A DNA stretch of 6,128 nt from Planctomycetota bacterium (GCA_017885385.1 JAFNGF010000169.1:1-6128); one strand, 5' to 3'; positions 1 to 5,729 are shown, counted from the first letter of the stretch. The notes: generated by a model not told the origin, from the letters alone. A program made the numbers and translations.

Positions 1-859
1 GTCCTTTGGGGTCCACCGCCGGGTTCTTCTTGCCGGCTTCGGTATATCCGGTGGGACTATAGAAATCGTAAACCCACTCGCGAACATTGCCCAGCATATC
101 GTATAGCCCCCAGGCATTGGGCTTCTTTTTGGCAACCTCCTGCGTTTCGCCATCGGAGTTGGCCTTACACCAGGCGAAATCCGCGAGCTCGTTTGGGGCC
201 CCCGCGTCTTCCTGTCGGAAGACAGGAGCGGGGGCAAAGCCAAAAACGCTGCCGGCGCCCGCCCGGCAGGCATATTCCCATTCTGCCTCTGTCGGCAGAC
301 GATACTGTTTGCCGGTTTTATTGGAAAGCCACTGGCAGAAGGTCATAGCATTATGCCAGGTCATCCCGATGCCCGGGTGCTTGCCGCTGTAGCCCATCGT
401 CAGGTCGCCGTAGACGGGCGTGGGGCCTGTAATCGCGTCAACATCACTGCTGCTTGCCTGCTCTGCGGCCTTCTTTGCTTGCTCGGTTTCAACAAAGTCT
501 TTCTTTGCGCTGACCGTCTCTTGATAGTAGGCGAGAAATAGCTCAAGGGTCGTCTCTGTCGTGCAAAGATAAAAAGGATCGAGGCGCACCTGGTGCTGCG
601 GCCCTTCATTATCGCTGCGACCTGCCTCGCCCGCGGGGCTGCCCATAAGGAAACTGCCGGCGGGAATGAGCACCATCTCAAACGAGAGCTTCTCGCCGCT
701 TTGCGTTCTAACAATCTCGGTATATTTCTCGGCGAGCCTTAGCCCCCGCCCCTGTGGCGGGGGTGCCTCGGCCACAGGTGCCGAGGCTAAAGCGGCAGCC
801 GCTATTATAGCGCCAAGACAGGTCGCAAGCGCAACAAGGTACATCAACTTACGACTCAT
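1..859 (-). CDS. Exported SUMF1 / formylglycine-generating-enzyme domain protein, 3' end cut by window edge
   Basis: About 286 codons are visible and the frame is open to the left edge. The N-terminus is a Sec-type signal peptide (MSRK, then a hydrophobic stretch to about residue 25, with an Ala-Leu-Ala cleavage motif). The SUMF1 fold follows: FEMVLIPAGSFLMGS (about 60-74), the GMTWHNAMTFCQWL helix (about 165-178), YRLPTEAEWEYACRAG (about 186-201) and WGLYDMLGNVREW (about 250-262). True formylglycine-generating enzymes oxidise a sulfatase cysteine to formylglycine using two C-terminal cysteines. That part lies outside the window, so catalytic competence cannot be judged, and many SUMF1-domain proteins of this type have unknown roles. 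Two GC-rich palindromes lie in frame: one at the signal-peptide cleavage region and one inserted before PNELADFAW. The gene follows the 881-2200 oxidoreductase by 21 nt, which suggests cotranscription. An alternative ATG six bases upstream (865) touches the Shine-Dalgarno sequence, so 859 is preferred. Confidence 0.9.
   Translation of the reverse strand, partial: MSRKLMYLVALATCLGAIIAAAALASAPVAEAPPPQGRGLRLAEKYTEIVRTQSGEKLSFEMVLIPAGSFLMGSPAGEAGRSDNEGPQHQVRLDPFYLCTTETTLELFLAYYQETVSAKKDFVETEQAKKAAEQASSSDVDAITGPTPVYGDLTMGYSGKHPGIGMTWHNAMTFCQWLSNKTGKQYRLPTEAEWEYACRAGAGSVFGFAPAPVFRQEDAGAPNELADFAWCKANSDGETQEVAKKKPNAWGLYDMLGNVREWVYDFYSPTGYTEAGKKNPAVDPKG
198..235. repeat. In-frame GC-rich palindromic element within the SUMF1 domain
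   Basis: The outer arms GCCCCCGC (198-205) and GCGGGGGC (228-235) pair perfectly over 8 bp. The inside can pair in two exclusive ways: TCCTGTC with GACAGGA (210-216 / 221-227, loop GGAA), or GTCTTCC with GGAAGAC (206-212 / 217-223, loop TGTC). Read on the minus strand it encodes roughly APAPVFRQEDAGAP, between VFGF and NELADFAW. In the SUMF1 family that place normally has a short acidic turn before the NELxDxAW motif. Removing 36 nt (12 codons) would restore a near-canonical spacing, so this looks like an insertion that kept the frame. Confidence 0.75.
739..790. repeat. Composite palindromic element at the signal-peptide cleavage region of the SUMF1 gene
   Basis: Two perfect 8-bp hairpins lie side by side: CCCCCGCC / GGCGGGGG (743-750 / 756-763) and GCCTCGGC / GCCGAGGC (765-772 / 780-787). 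The whole is bracketed by TTAGCC (739-744) and GGCTAA (785-790). CCTGTGGC (751-758) is also fully complementary to GCCACAGG (771-778), so a single large hairpin competes with the two small ones. On the minus strand it encodes residues about 24-40 of the exported protein, a Pro/Ala/Gly-rich stretch starting at the predicted signal peptidase site. Confidence 0.75.
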
Positions 860-865
860 ACTCAT

Positions 866-870
866 CCTCC
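866..870 (-). promoter_or_regulatory. Ribosome binding site GGAGG for the SUMF1 gene
   Basis: GGAGG on the minus strand lies 6 nt before the ATG at 859 and 0 nt before the ATG at 865. This spacing favours the 859 start. The site lies in the short gap after the stop codon of the preceding oxidoreductase. Confidence 0.7.
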
Positions 871-880
871 ATTTGCCGAA

Positions 881-2200
881 TCAAATCATGGTTGTGAAGC
901 CCGGCTTGGGCACAGGATAGCTGCCATCTGGGCCGGGCTTAACCGGCGGTTCCATATCGTCACGGCATTGCTCTGGCTTGGGCGGGTGATAAAAGTCGGA
1001 CTTATTGATCTGCTCCCAGGTAACTTCTTTGCCCGTATAACAGGAGATTTGTCCCATCACGGTGATCATCGTGCTGCGGGCCATGTAGTCGCCGTTGTTG
1101 ACGGGCGAGCCTCCGCGGATCGCCGCAAACAGCATGTCATGCTCTCTCTGGTAAGGATCGCATCTTCCTTCCCAACGCCAGTTTGTCTCGCCCCAGATTC
1201 GACACCGCATAATATCCGCCTTGCCCTTGCTGCCGAGCACAGTGCTGGAAGCATCGTCGTAGCAGCCGGTCGTGGTGCGGCAGAAGGCGTAGATTCGCAC
1301 GCCATTGGCGAATTCGTAAACGACCGAATGGTGATCGAATACGTCGCCATAGATAGGCTCGGTCATTGACGACCGGCCGCCCAAACCGTGGCACTTCACC
1401 GGGGCCTGGTTTCTCATCACCCAACTGGAGCGGTCGAGGTTGTGGACCAGCGACTGGGGGACATCATCCCCGGACAGCCAGCGGAAATGGTATTGGGTGC
1501 TGCACTGCCACTGGAGCTCCGACAGTCCCGGCTTACGCTCGATGATAACGTACGGGGCGCGGAGGAAGTTTTCTTCGATAGCGACCACGTCGCCGATGGC
1601 GCCGTCGTATATCCGCTGGACTGTTTCGGCATATCCAGTGTGATAACGGCTCTGCAGCCCGGAAACAAGGCACAAGCGCTTCTCTTTTGCCAACTCTGCT
1701 GCCCGTTGCAGTAGCTTGACACCGGCCGGATCGATGCCGTGAGGTTTCTCCACGAACACGTGCTTTCCGGCCTCAATCGCGCTCATAGCATGGAGCGGAT
1801 GAAACTTAGCCGCATTGGCGATTACCACCACGTCCGAGGACTCGATTACGTGCTTGTAGCCGTCAAAGCCGACAAAGCAGTGGTCGTCGTCCACCACGAC
1901 CTGCTCGGGTCTCTGCCCCTTCAGGGCTGTGCGTTTCTCTTTGACGCGGTCCATGAAGATGTCACACATCGCCACGAGGCGCGCGCCGGAGTCGGCGGCC
2001 AGCGCCTGAGCTGCGGCGCCGGCGTTGCGTCCCCCGCAGCCGATCATACCCACACGGATGATATTACTGCCGGCGGCAAAGATGCTGCGATTGATACCCA
2101 TCGCACCGGCTATAGCCGCCGAAGCCGCCACGGTTGAACCCTTCAAGAAGTCACGCCGTGTTGTGCCGCGGCTCTTGTTTGATTTATTTGAATTTGCCAT
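881..2200 (-). CDS. Tat-exported Gfo/Idh/MocA family oxidoreductase (third of three in transcription order)
   Basis: 439 aa, the usual length for exported members of this family. A twin-arginine signal (TTRRDFLKG, RR at 15-16, then a hydrophobic Ala-rich stretch to about 43) is followed by the N-terminal Rossmann domain: IIRVGMIGCGGRN at 47-59 for NAD(P) binding, and VFVEKPHGIDP with the catalytic-type Lys152. The C-terminal alpha/beta domain has LSGDDVPQSLVHNLDRSSW (His253, Asp256) and the late YTGKEVTWEQI motif. Where inositol dehydrogenase has Asp four before the active-site His, this protein has Gln249, so its chemistry may differ. The tail GPDGSYPVPKPG resembles that of the 3651-5051 paralogue. 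A GAGGAG site 5 nt before the ATG supports the start. The gap to the upstream paralogue is 27 nt, which implies one transcript. Substrate unknown, probably a sugar or derivative in the periplasm (inference). Confidence 0.93.
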   Translation of the reverse strand: MANSNKSNKSRGTTRRDFLKGSTVAASAAIAGAMGINRSIFAAGSNIIRVGMIGCGGRNAGAAAQALAADSGARLVAMCDIFMDRVKEKRTALKGQRPEQVVVDDDHCFVGFDGYKHVIESSDVVVIANAAKFHPLHAMSAIEAGKHVFVEKPHGIDPAGVKLLQRAAELAKEKRLCLVSGLQSRYHTGYAETVQRIYDGAIGDVVAIEENFLRAPYVIIERKPGLSELQWQCSTQYHFRWLSGDDVPQSLVHNLDRSSWVMRNQAPVKCHGLGGRSSMTEPIYGDVFDHHSVVYEFANGVRIYAFCRTTTGCYDDASSTVLGSKGKADIMRCRIWGETNWRWEGRCDPYQREHDMLFAAIRGGSPVNNGDYMARSTMITVMGQISCYTGKEVTWEQINKSDFYHPPKPEQCRDDMEPPVKPGPDGSYPVPKPGFTTMI

Positions 2201-2227
2201 GTTATCTCCTCTTAACCATATAACCCC

Positions 2228-3532
2228 TCATGCCCGCCGCTCCTTACGTGCGGCGGATACGCCCGGAATGGGCACAGAATTTTCCTTCGGGATTTCGACC
2301 GTGCCTTTCTCGAAGTCCTCCGCTGTCGGCCTTAACGTCAAGTTGTAATACTTCGGGTTAATGCTGGGGTCCTCCATAGTTTCTTTCCAGGTGACCTGTT
2401 GGCCGGTGTAAGCAGAGATGCGACCAATGATAGCCGCGGCAGTTGACTCAGCTACGGCCCTTGCCTGGTTAATCGGCTGGCCCTTATTGACGTAGTAGAG
2501 TGTGTCCACTTGCTCCTGATAGTGACTGCTTGGCGCCTGGATCAGGTCGGCGGGAATCGGCGATTTTTGAGGTTTTGGATAGTCGCTGCCGTTCGTTCGG
2601 CCTTTCTCGTAGACGAAGTCGTGCCCGGTCCAGTTCCAGCAGCCGTTGACCTGGCGGCACATCGAGTGGATGTGCACGCCGTCACCGTAGTCGTAGTCGA
2701 TGCTGAAGAAGTCATACATATCGCCGGCGTTCCGTTGTGCGCGACCGCCGAAGCCCACCGCGCTGACGGGCGGCCCGCCGCAAAACCAGTTCGCAATGTC
2801 GATATTATGAACATGCTGCTCAACCAGGTGGTCGCCCGACAGCGCGATCCAATTCTGCCACGTCCGCACCAGGTCATCGCCGGTCTTGGGATTGATGGGC
2901 TCGGACCAAAACATGTGGCCGATACAGAATGAGATGCGACCGGCGTAAAGTCTGCCGAGCGCTTTCTCGACGGCAACGGCCTGGTGGGTTTTGATGAAGT
3001 CCCAGTCGTGGCGCATCTCCGTGCCGGCGGTGATCACCAGGCCCTTTTTCTCTGCCTCCGCGCCGGCGGCAATAACTCGCCGGCAGCCGGGCGGGTCGAC
3101 AGCAACGGGCTTCTCGATAAAGACGTGCTTGCCGGCCTTGACGGCGGCCTCAAGGTGCAGTGGTCGAAACAGCGGAGCCGTAGCCATCAGCACGATCTGG
3201 GCGTCGGTTTCCATTAGAGCCTGATAGCAGGCCGGACCGCCGAAGCAGCGCTGCGGCGGGACATTTAACTCCTTTCCTGCTTGAAGTGCCCGCTCCTTGA
3301 AATAGTCGGCGGCAGCAACAATCTGAACGGGCAAGCCAAGAATCTTGCCCGCTTCGAGCGCATCGGCAGCGGCTCCGCGACCCCGGCCGCCGCAGCCGAG
3401 CAGCCCCACTTTGAAGGTTCTGCCCTGCCCTTTGGCGGCTGCTCCGATTATAGTTGGAGCGCTTAAGGCCACGCCCGCACCCAATGCGGTCCGCACGAAA
3501 TCACGTCGCGATAATTCGGCTGAGCTTTTCAT
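2228..3532 (-). CDS. Tat-exported Gfo/Idh/MocA family oxidoreductase (second of three)
   Basis: 434 aa from the chosen start. The twin-arginine motif LSRRDFVRT (RR at 9-10) precedes a hydrophobic segment ending near residue 33. The Rossmann loop FKVGLLGCGGRGRG is at about 40-53 and VFIEKPVAVDPPG at 137-149 (Lys141). In the C-terminal domain LSGDHLVEQHVHNIDIANW carries His242, Asp245 and, four before the His, Glu238 instead of the Asp of inositol dehydrogenase. YTGQQVTWKE follows near the end. Two starts are possible. ATG 3532 has GAGG 9 nt upstream and gives a compact signal peptide. ATG 3547 would add MRIST and has only GGTGA upstream. The 3' end contains a hairpin (2234-2256) encoding most of the tail VSAARKERRA after the family-like PIPG. 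It precedes the next paralogue by 27 nt. Catalytic role by family: NAD(P)-dependent oxidation or reduction of a sugar-like substrate; substrate not inferable. Confidence 0.92.
   Translation of the reverse strand: MKSSAELSRRDFVRTALGAGVALSAPTIIGAAAKGQGRTFKVGLLGCGGRGRGAAADALEAGKILGLPVQIVAAADYFKERALQAGKELNVPPQRCFGGPACYQALMETDAQIVLMATAPLFRPLHLEAAVKAGKHVFIEKPVAVDPPGCRRVIAAGAEAEKKGLVITAGTEMRHDWDFIKTHQAVAVEKALGRLYAGRISFCIGHMFWSEPINPKTGDDLVRTWQNWIALSGDHLVEQHVHNIDIANWFCGGPPVSAVGFGGRAQRNAGDMYDFFSIDYDYGDGVHIHSMCRQVNGCWNWTGHDFVYEKGRTNGSDYPKPQKSPIPADLIQAPSSHYQEQVDTLYYVNKGQPINQARAVAESTAAAIIGRISAYTGQQVTWKETMEDPSINPKYYNLTLRPTAEDFEKGTVEIPKENSVPIPGVSAARKERRA
2234..2256. repeat. Hairpin at the 3' end of the second oxidoreductase gene
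   Basis: CCGCCGC (2234-2240) pairs perfectly with GCGGCGG (2250-2256) around a 9-nt loop, just inside the stop codon at 2228-2230. It encodes most of the charged C-terminal tail beyond PIPG. It has no downstream T-run, so it is not an intrinsic terminator. It could affect mRNA stability or coupling to the next gene, or be another palindromic unit. Confidence 0.45.
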
Positions 3533-3588
3533 AGTGCTGATCCTCATAAACGGTCACCAAATTGGTTCCGAGTTCCGAACACAGCAGA

Positions 3589-3622
3589 AGACAGGATTCC
3601 CGGCGAAAGCTCTCTCCTGTCT
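3589..3622. repeat. Intergenic inverted repeat with a GCGAAAGC core
   Basis: AGACAGGA (3589-3596) pairs perfectly with TCCTGTCT (3615-3622) around an 18-nt loop. ATTCCCGGCGAAAGC (3596-3610), which overlaps the arm and loop, matches a stretch of the 5097-5138 element with one extra G. It lies between the first and second oxidoreductase genes. No T-run follows on the minus strand, so terminator function is doubtful. Confidence 0.55.
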
Positions 3623-3623
3623 C

Positions 3624-3644
3624 CTGTATTCTGTATTTTGTATT
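3624..3644. repeat. Three-copy 7-bp tandem repeat (CTGTATT)
   Basis: CTGTATT, CTGTATT and TTGTATT stand head to tail, in a pyrimidine-rich run immediately beside the 3589-3622 hairpin and ending 6 bases from the stop codon of the first oxidoreductase. The same gap also holds a perfect two-copy GTTCCGA repeat at 3565-3578. It looks like simple intergenic sequence with no clear function. Confidence 0.5.
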
Positions 3645-3650
3645 CTCTCC

Positions 3651-5051
3651 TTAGTATTCGCGCTGCTTTACGATGCCCGGCTGCGGGACGGGATACTTGC
3701 CGTCGGGTCCCGCTTGAAGCGGCGCAGGAGAATCCATCGTCAGCTTATCAACATCGGGAGCAAACTCGTGCTCACAGTTGAGGATCTGCTCGTACGTGAT
3801 GACCTGGCCCGTGTGGGCGGCCATGCGGCCCATAGAAGTCACCAGACTGCCTTCGGCGCCGCGCTTGGCCTCGTTGTAGGGTTTGTCGTTGCGAATGGCG
3901 TCAACCAGGTCGTTCCACTCATTTTGATATGGATCCTGCTGGTCACCGCTGATTTTGGATTCCCAGAGCATTCTCTCGCGATTCGGATTCTGGCCCTTGT
4001 AAGTGCTGGAGGGCATCCCGCAATCGCCGCTCTTGGAGACGATCGCCATGCCTTTGCTGCCGTGAAGGTAGCTCGAGTAGATGTCCTGGCAGCCCGTCAT
4101 GCAGCGCCCGTCGAAATTGAACGTCGTTCCGTCGGCATACGTGTATTCCACCGCGTACACGTCGAAATTCTGGTCCACCGAGTTGCCGCGATAATGGCGC
4201 CCGCCGAGCGCCTGGGCCTTAACCGGCCAGGCGTTCTTCATCCAGCCGAGCTGATCGATGATGTGGATGTAGAAGTCGCTGTAGTTCCCGCCGCTGGCCC
4301 ACAGGAAGCTGTGGAACCGCTGGACCTGGTAGAGCAGCTCAACTGTATTCTTGGGCTTCGGGGGCGAGGCGAAGAAACCGATGGGCCCATGCATCCGGTA
4401 GCCGCGCTGCAGGATGATGTCCCCGATTTCGCCGTCCTGAACGCGTTTGGCCAGCTCTTCGAGCGCCCGGCTGTGACGGGACATCAGGCCGACGCCCACT
4501 TTGAGGTTCTTCTTCACAGATTCTTCCGCCAGCTTCAGTAACTTGCGGGTGCTGGGGCCGTCCACCGTGACGGGCTTTTCCATAAAGACGTTTAGGCCCT
4601 TTTTGATGGCGTAGGCGAAATGCACCCAGCGAAATGCCGGGGGCGTCGCAAAAATCGCGACGTCGCCCGCGTTAAGGCAATCCATTGCCTTTTTATAGCC
4701 GTCGAAGCCGACAAACCTGCGATCTTCGGGCACGTCCACCTGGTCGGGGTGCTCGTCCTTCAAAGCCTTGTAGCTGCCGGTAAGACGGCTCTCGAAGACG
4801 TCGGCCATTGCGACCAGCTTGATCGGACCATTCTTGACGGACATGGCATTTGACGCTGCACCGCCGCCTCTGCCGCCGCAGCCAACTAGGGCCAGCTTAA
4901 TGGTATTGTCTTGGCCCGCGTAGACGCGCGGGATTATCCCTGCTGCCAGGGCCGATGTCGCGGCGAGCCGGCCGGTGCTCTTCAAAAACTCGCGACGCGA
5001 CGTGCTTTTTAGGTTCCCGCCGAGCGGGGTCCCTTCACTGGTTTTGTTCAT
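3651..5051 (-). CDS. Tat-exported Gfo/Idh/MocA family oxidoreductase (first of three)
   Basis: 466 aa. The n-region is longer than in its two neighbours because it holds a palindromic unit (residues about 6-13, EGTPLGGN). TSRREFLKS (RR at 19-20) and a hydrophobic stretch to about residue 45 follow. The Rossmann loop IKLALVGCGGRGGG is at 51-64 and VFMEKPVTVDGPS at 155-167 (Lys159). The C-terminal domain has WASGGNYSDFYIHIIDQLGW. Asp259 and His263 are spaced as in the Lys/Asp/His catalytic set of Bacillus inositol dehydrogenase, making this the most canonical of the three paralogues. HTGQVITYEQI and the tail GPDGKYPVPQPG end the protein; the tail is shared with the 881-2200 paralogue. The start has GGGAG 10 nt upstream. 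A two-codon ATG-AGC-TAA frame ends overlapping the start codon (TAATG). The 131-nt leader carries palindromes and a weak possible promoter, so this gene could start its own transcript. Substrate unknown. Confidence 0.93.
   Translation of the reverse strand: MNKTSEGTPLGGNLKSTSRREFLKSTGRLAATSALAAGIIPRVYAGQDNTIKLALVGCGGRGGGAASNAMSVKNGPIKLVAMADVFESRLTGSYKALKDEHPDQVDVPEDRRFVGFDGYKKAMDCLNAGDVAIFATPPAFRWVHFAYAIKKGLNVFMEKPVTVDGPSTRKLLKLAEESVKKNLKVGVGLMSRHSRALEELAKRVQDGEIGDIILQRGYRMHGPIGFFASPPKPKNTVELLYQVQRFHSFLWASGGNYSDFYIHIIDQLGWMKNAWPVKAQALGGRHYRGNSVDQNFDVYAVEYTYADGTTFNFDGRCMTGCQDIYSSYLHGSKGMAIVSKSGDCGMPSSTYKGQNPNRERMLWESKISGDQQDPYQNEWNDLVDAIRNDKPYNEAKRGAEGSLVTSMGRMAAHTGQVITYEQILNCEHEFAPDVDKLTMDSPAPLQAGPDGKYPVPQPGIVKQREY
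5014..5035. repeat. 22-bp palindromic unit inside the signal-peptide region of the first oxidoreductase (copy 1)
   Basis: The core is CCCGC-CGA-GCGGG (5016-5028), followed by GTCCCTT. It matches 5704-5725 at 21 of 22 bases in the same orientation. It encodes residues 6-13 of the oxidoreductase, between the start codon and the twin-arginine motif, where extra residues should be tolerated. Confidence 0.7.
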
Positions 5052-5096
5052 AGCTCATGTTCTCCCACATCTGAAATTTTCCATTGTCATTTTTTC

Positions 5097-5138
5097 AATT
5101 CCCGCGAAAGCCGGAATTACCCCTGCCAAGGCAGGGGT
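5097..5138. repeat. Two adjacent hairpins in the atpC to oxidoreductase gap
   Basis: The first hairpin is AATTCC / GGAATT (5097-5102 / 5113-5118) with a C-C mismatch, then GC-GAAA-GC, a GNRA-type tight loop. The second is ACCCCTGCC / GGCAGGGGT (5119-5127 / 5130-5138), a 9-bp perfect stem around AA. On the minus strand the hairpins are followed by an A-run rather than a T-run, so they do not form an intrinsic terminator for atpC. They would lie in the leader of the oxidoreductase mRNA. Confidence 0.7.
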
Positions 5139-5146
5139 TGCCCATC

Positions 5147-5174
5147 ATTATCTCCGTTGTCGTGAAATTCGCAA
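5147..5174 (-). promoter_or_regulatory. Possible weak sigma-70-like promoter upstream of the oxidoreductase cluster
   Basis: On the minus strand TTGCGA (5169-5174) and GATAAT (5147-5152) are 16 nt apart, about 95 nt before the ATG at 5051. The -10 is a good match and the -35 only partial. This is pattern matching alone; promoter rules in the likely host group are not certain. Confidence 0.2.
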
Positions 5175-5182
5175 GCGTTTTT

Positions 5183-5689
5183 TCACCGCCGTTTGATGCC
5201 CGCCCCCTGTTGCAGGGACAGGCTTGCCCCCGCGAAAGCGGGGGATTGAGAATCGAGCATCGAGGATAGAGACAAGTGCTGCAGAAGCGCGAGCTTTTTT
5301 GATAGGTGCTGCCGCTGGTGCTGGTCAGCCTGGCCAGAGGACAGCTTCTTCGTGATGCCGGCGATTATCTGCTCGATGCCTTCCGGCTTAAGCTCCGCCG
5401 GCAAAATGACATCGTAGGATATGACCTTCAATAGGTTTGAGCAGACCACCACAAAGCCGCCGTCGACCAGCAGCAGCACATCCTCCCCGCCGCCGGCGGG
5501 CTCGGTCTCGCAGGCCGCTCGCGCCACCCGCACAATTCCAAGGCCCAGCTTGCAGAACATCGGCATGTGATTGTACCACACGCCGACCTGGCCGTCGTGA
5601 GCAGGGAAAACGACAGAGGTTGTCTTACAGTCCAGCAGCTTGCCGGACGGCCCGATCACAACACAGTTAAATATATTTTTTCCCGGCAA
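5183..5689 (-). CDS. atpC: F-type ATP synthase epsilon subunit, with an unusual palindrome-derived C-terminus
   Basis: 168 aa from a TTG start. Epsilon sits on the central stalk of F1, couples rotation and can inhibit ATP hydrolysis. The N-terminal beta-sandwich is recognisable: VVIGPSGKLLDCKTTSVVFPAHDGQVGV (about 10-37), the NHMPMFCKLGLGIVRV segment (40-55) and LLLVDGGFVVVCSNLLKVI (72-90). A helical C-terminal part runs to about 137. Typical epsilon subunits are roughly 130-140 aa. The extra tail HLSLSSMLDSQSPAF... is encoded by simple-sequence DNA plus a palindrome with a GAAA loop (5205-5244), so it is probably acquired rather than ancestral. No in-frame ATG precedes the recognisable domain. 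TTG at 5689 has GAAGG 7 nt upstream. It follows atpD by 40 nt, as in the classical operon where atpC is last. Confidence 0.92.
   Translation of the reverse strand: MPGKNIFNCVVIGPSGKLLDCKTTSVVFPAHDGQVGVWYNHMPMFCKLGLGIVRVARAACETEPAGGGEDVLLLVDGGFVVVCSNLLKVISYDVILPAELKPEGIEQIIAGITKKLSSGQADQHQRQHLSKKLALLQHLSLSSMLDSQSPAFAGASLSLQQGAGIKRR
5205..5244. repeat. Palindromic element forming the C-terminal coding end of atpC
   Basis: CCCCCGC-GAAA-GCGGGGG (5227-5244) is a perfect 7-bp stem with a GNRA-type loop. Beside it CCCTG-TTG-CAGGG (5205-5217) forms a second small hairpin. On the minus strand they encode residues about 149-162 of AtpC, then a short basic end. On the other side (5245-5275) lies simple sequence with repeated ATCGAG words. 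The octamer GCGAAAGC also occurs in the 3589-3622 and 5097-5138 elements. Confidence 0.75.
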
Positions 5690-5696
5690 AAAGTCG

Positions 5697-5701
5697 CCTT
5701 C
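5697..5701 (-). promoter_or_regulatory. Ribosome binding site GAAGG for atpC, supporting the TTG start
   Basis: GAAGG on the minus strand is 7 nt before TTG 5689. A nearby ATG (5701-5703) is out of frame with the epsilon domain, so the spacing argues for TTG initiation. Confidence 0.55.
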
Positions 5702-5703
5702 AT

Positions 5704-5725
5704 TTCCCGCGGAGCGGGGTCCCTT
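5704..5725. repeat. 22-bp palindromic unit between atpD and atpC (copy 2)
   Basis: The core is CCCGC-GGA-GCGGG (5706-5718), followed by GTCCCTT. It is identical to 5014-5035 except for one loop base (G5711 versus C5021). It fills most of the 40-nt gap between the atpD stop and the atpC start. Confidence 0.7.
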
Positions 5726-5729
5726 TGCC

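Noticed and set aside
400..714. 104-aa minus-strand frame overlapping the SUMF1 gene
   Set aside because: It is a different frame of the same DNA. The frame that continues from 859 carries clear SUMF1 motifs throughout.
796..859. Lipoprotein signal in the SUMF1 protein (LATC)
   Set aside because: Thr before the Cys is a poor lipobox residue, and the hydrophobic stretch continues well past the Cys to an Ala-Leu-Ala site, so an ordinary Sec signal fits better.
3345..4541. 398-aa open frame on the plus strand opposite the first oxidoreductase
   Set aside because: It spans the 5' end of one well-supported oxidoreductase gene, a gap and most of another, shows no family motif, and is the kind of open antisense frame GC-rich codons produce.
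5097..5138. Intrinsic terminator after atpC
   Set aside because: On the transcribed strand the hairpins are followed by an A-run, not a T-run.
198..5725. CRISPR array or integron-like repeat array
   Set aside because: The units differ in sequence and length, are irregularly spaced and lie partly inside genes. No regular spacers exist.
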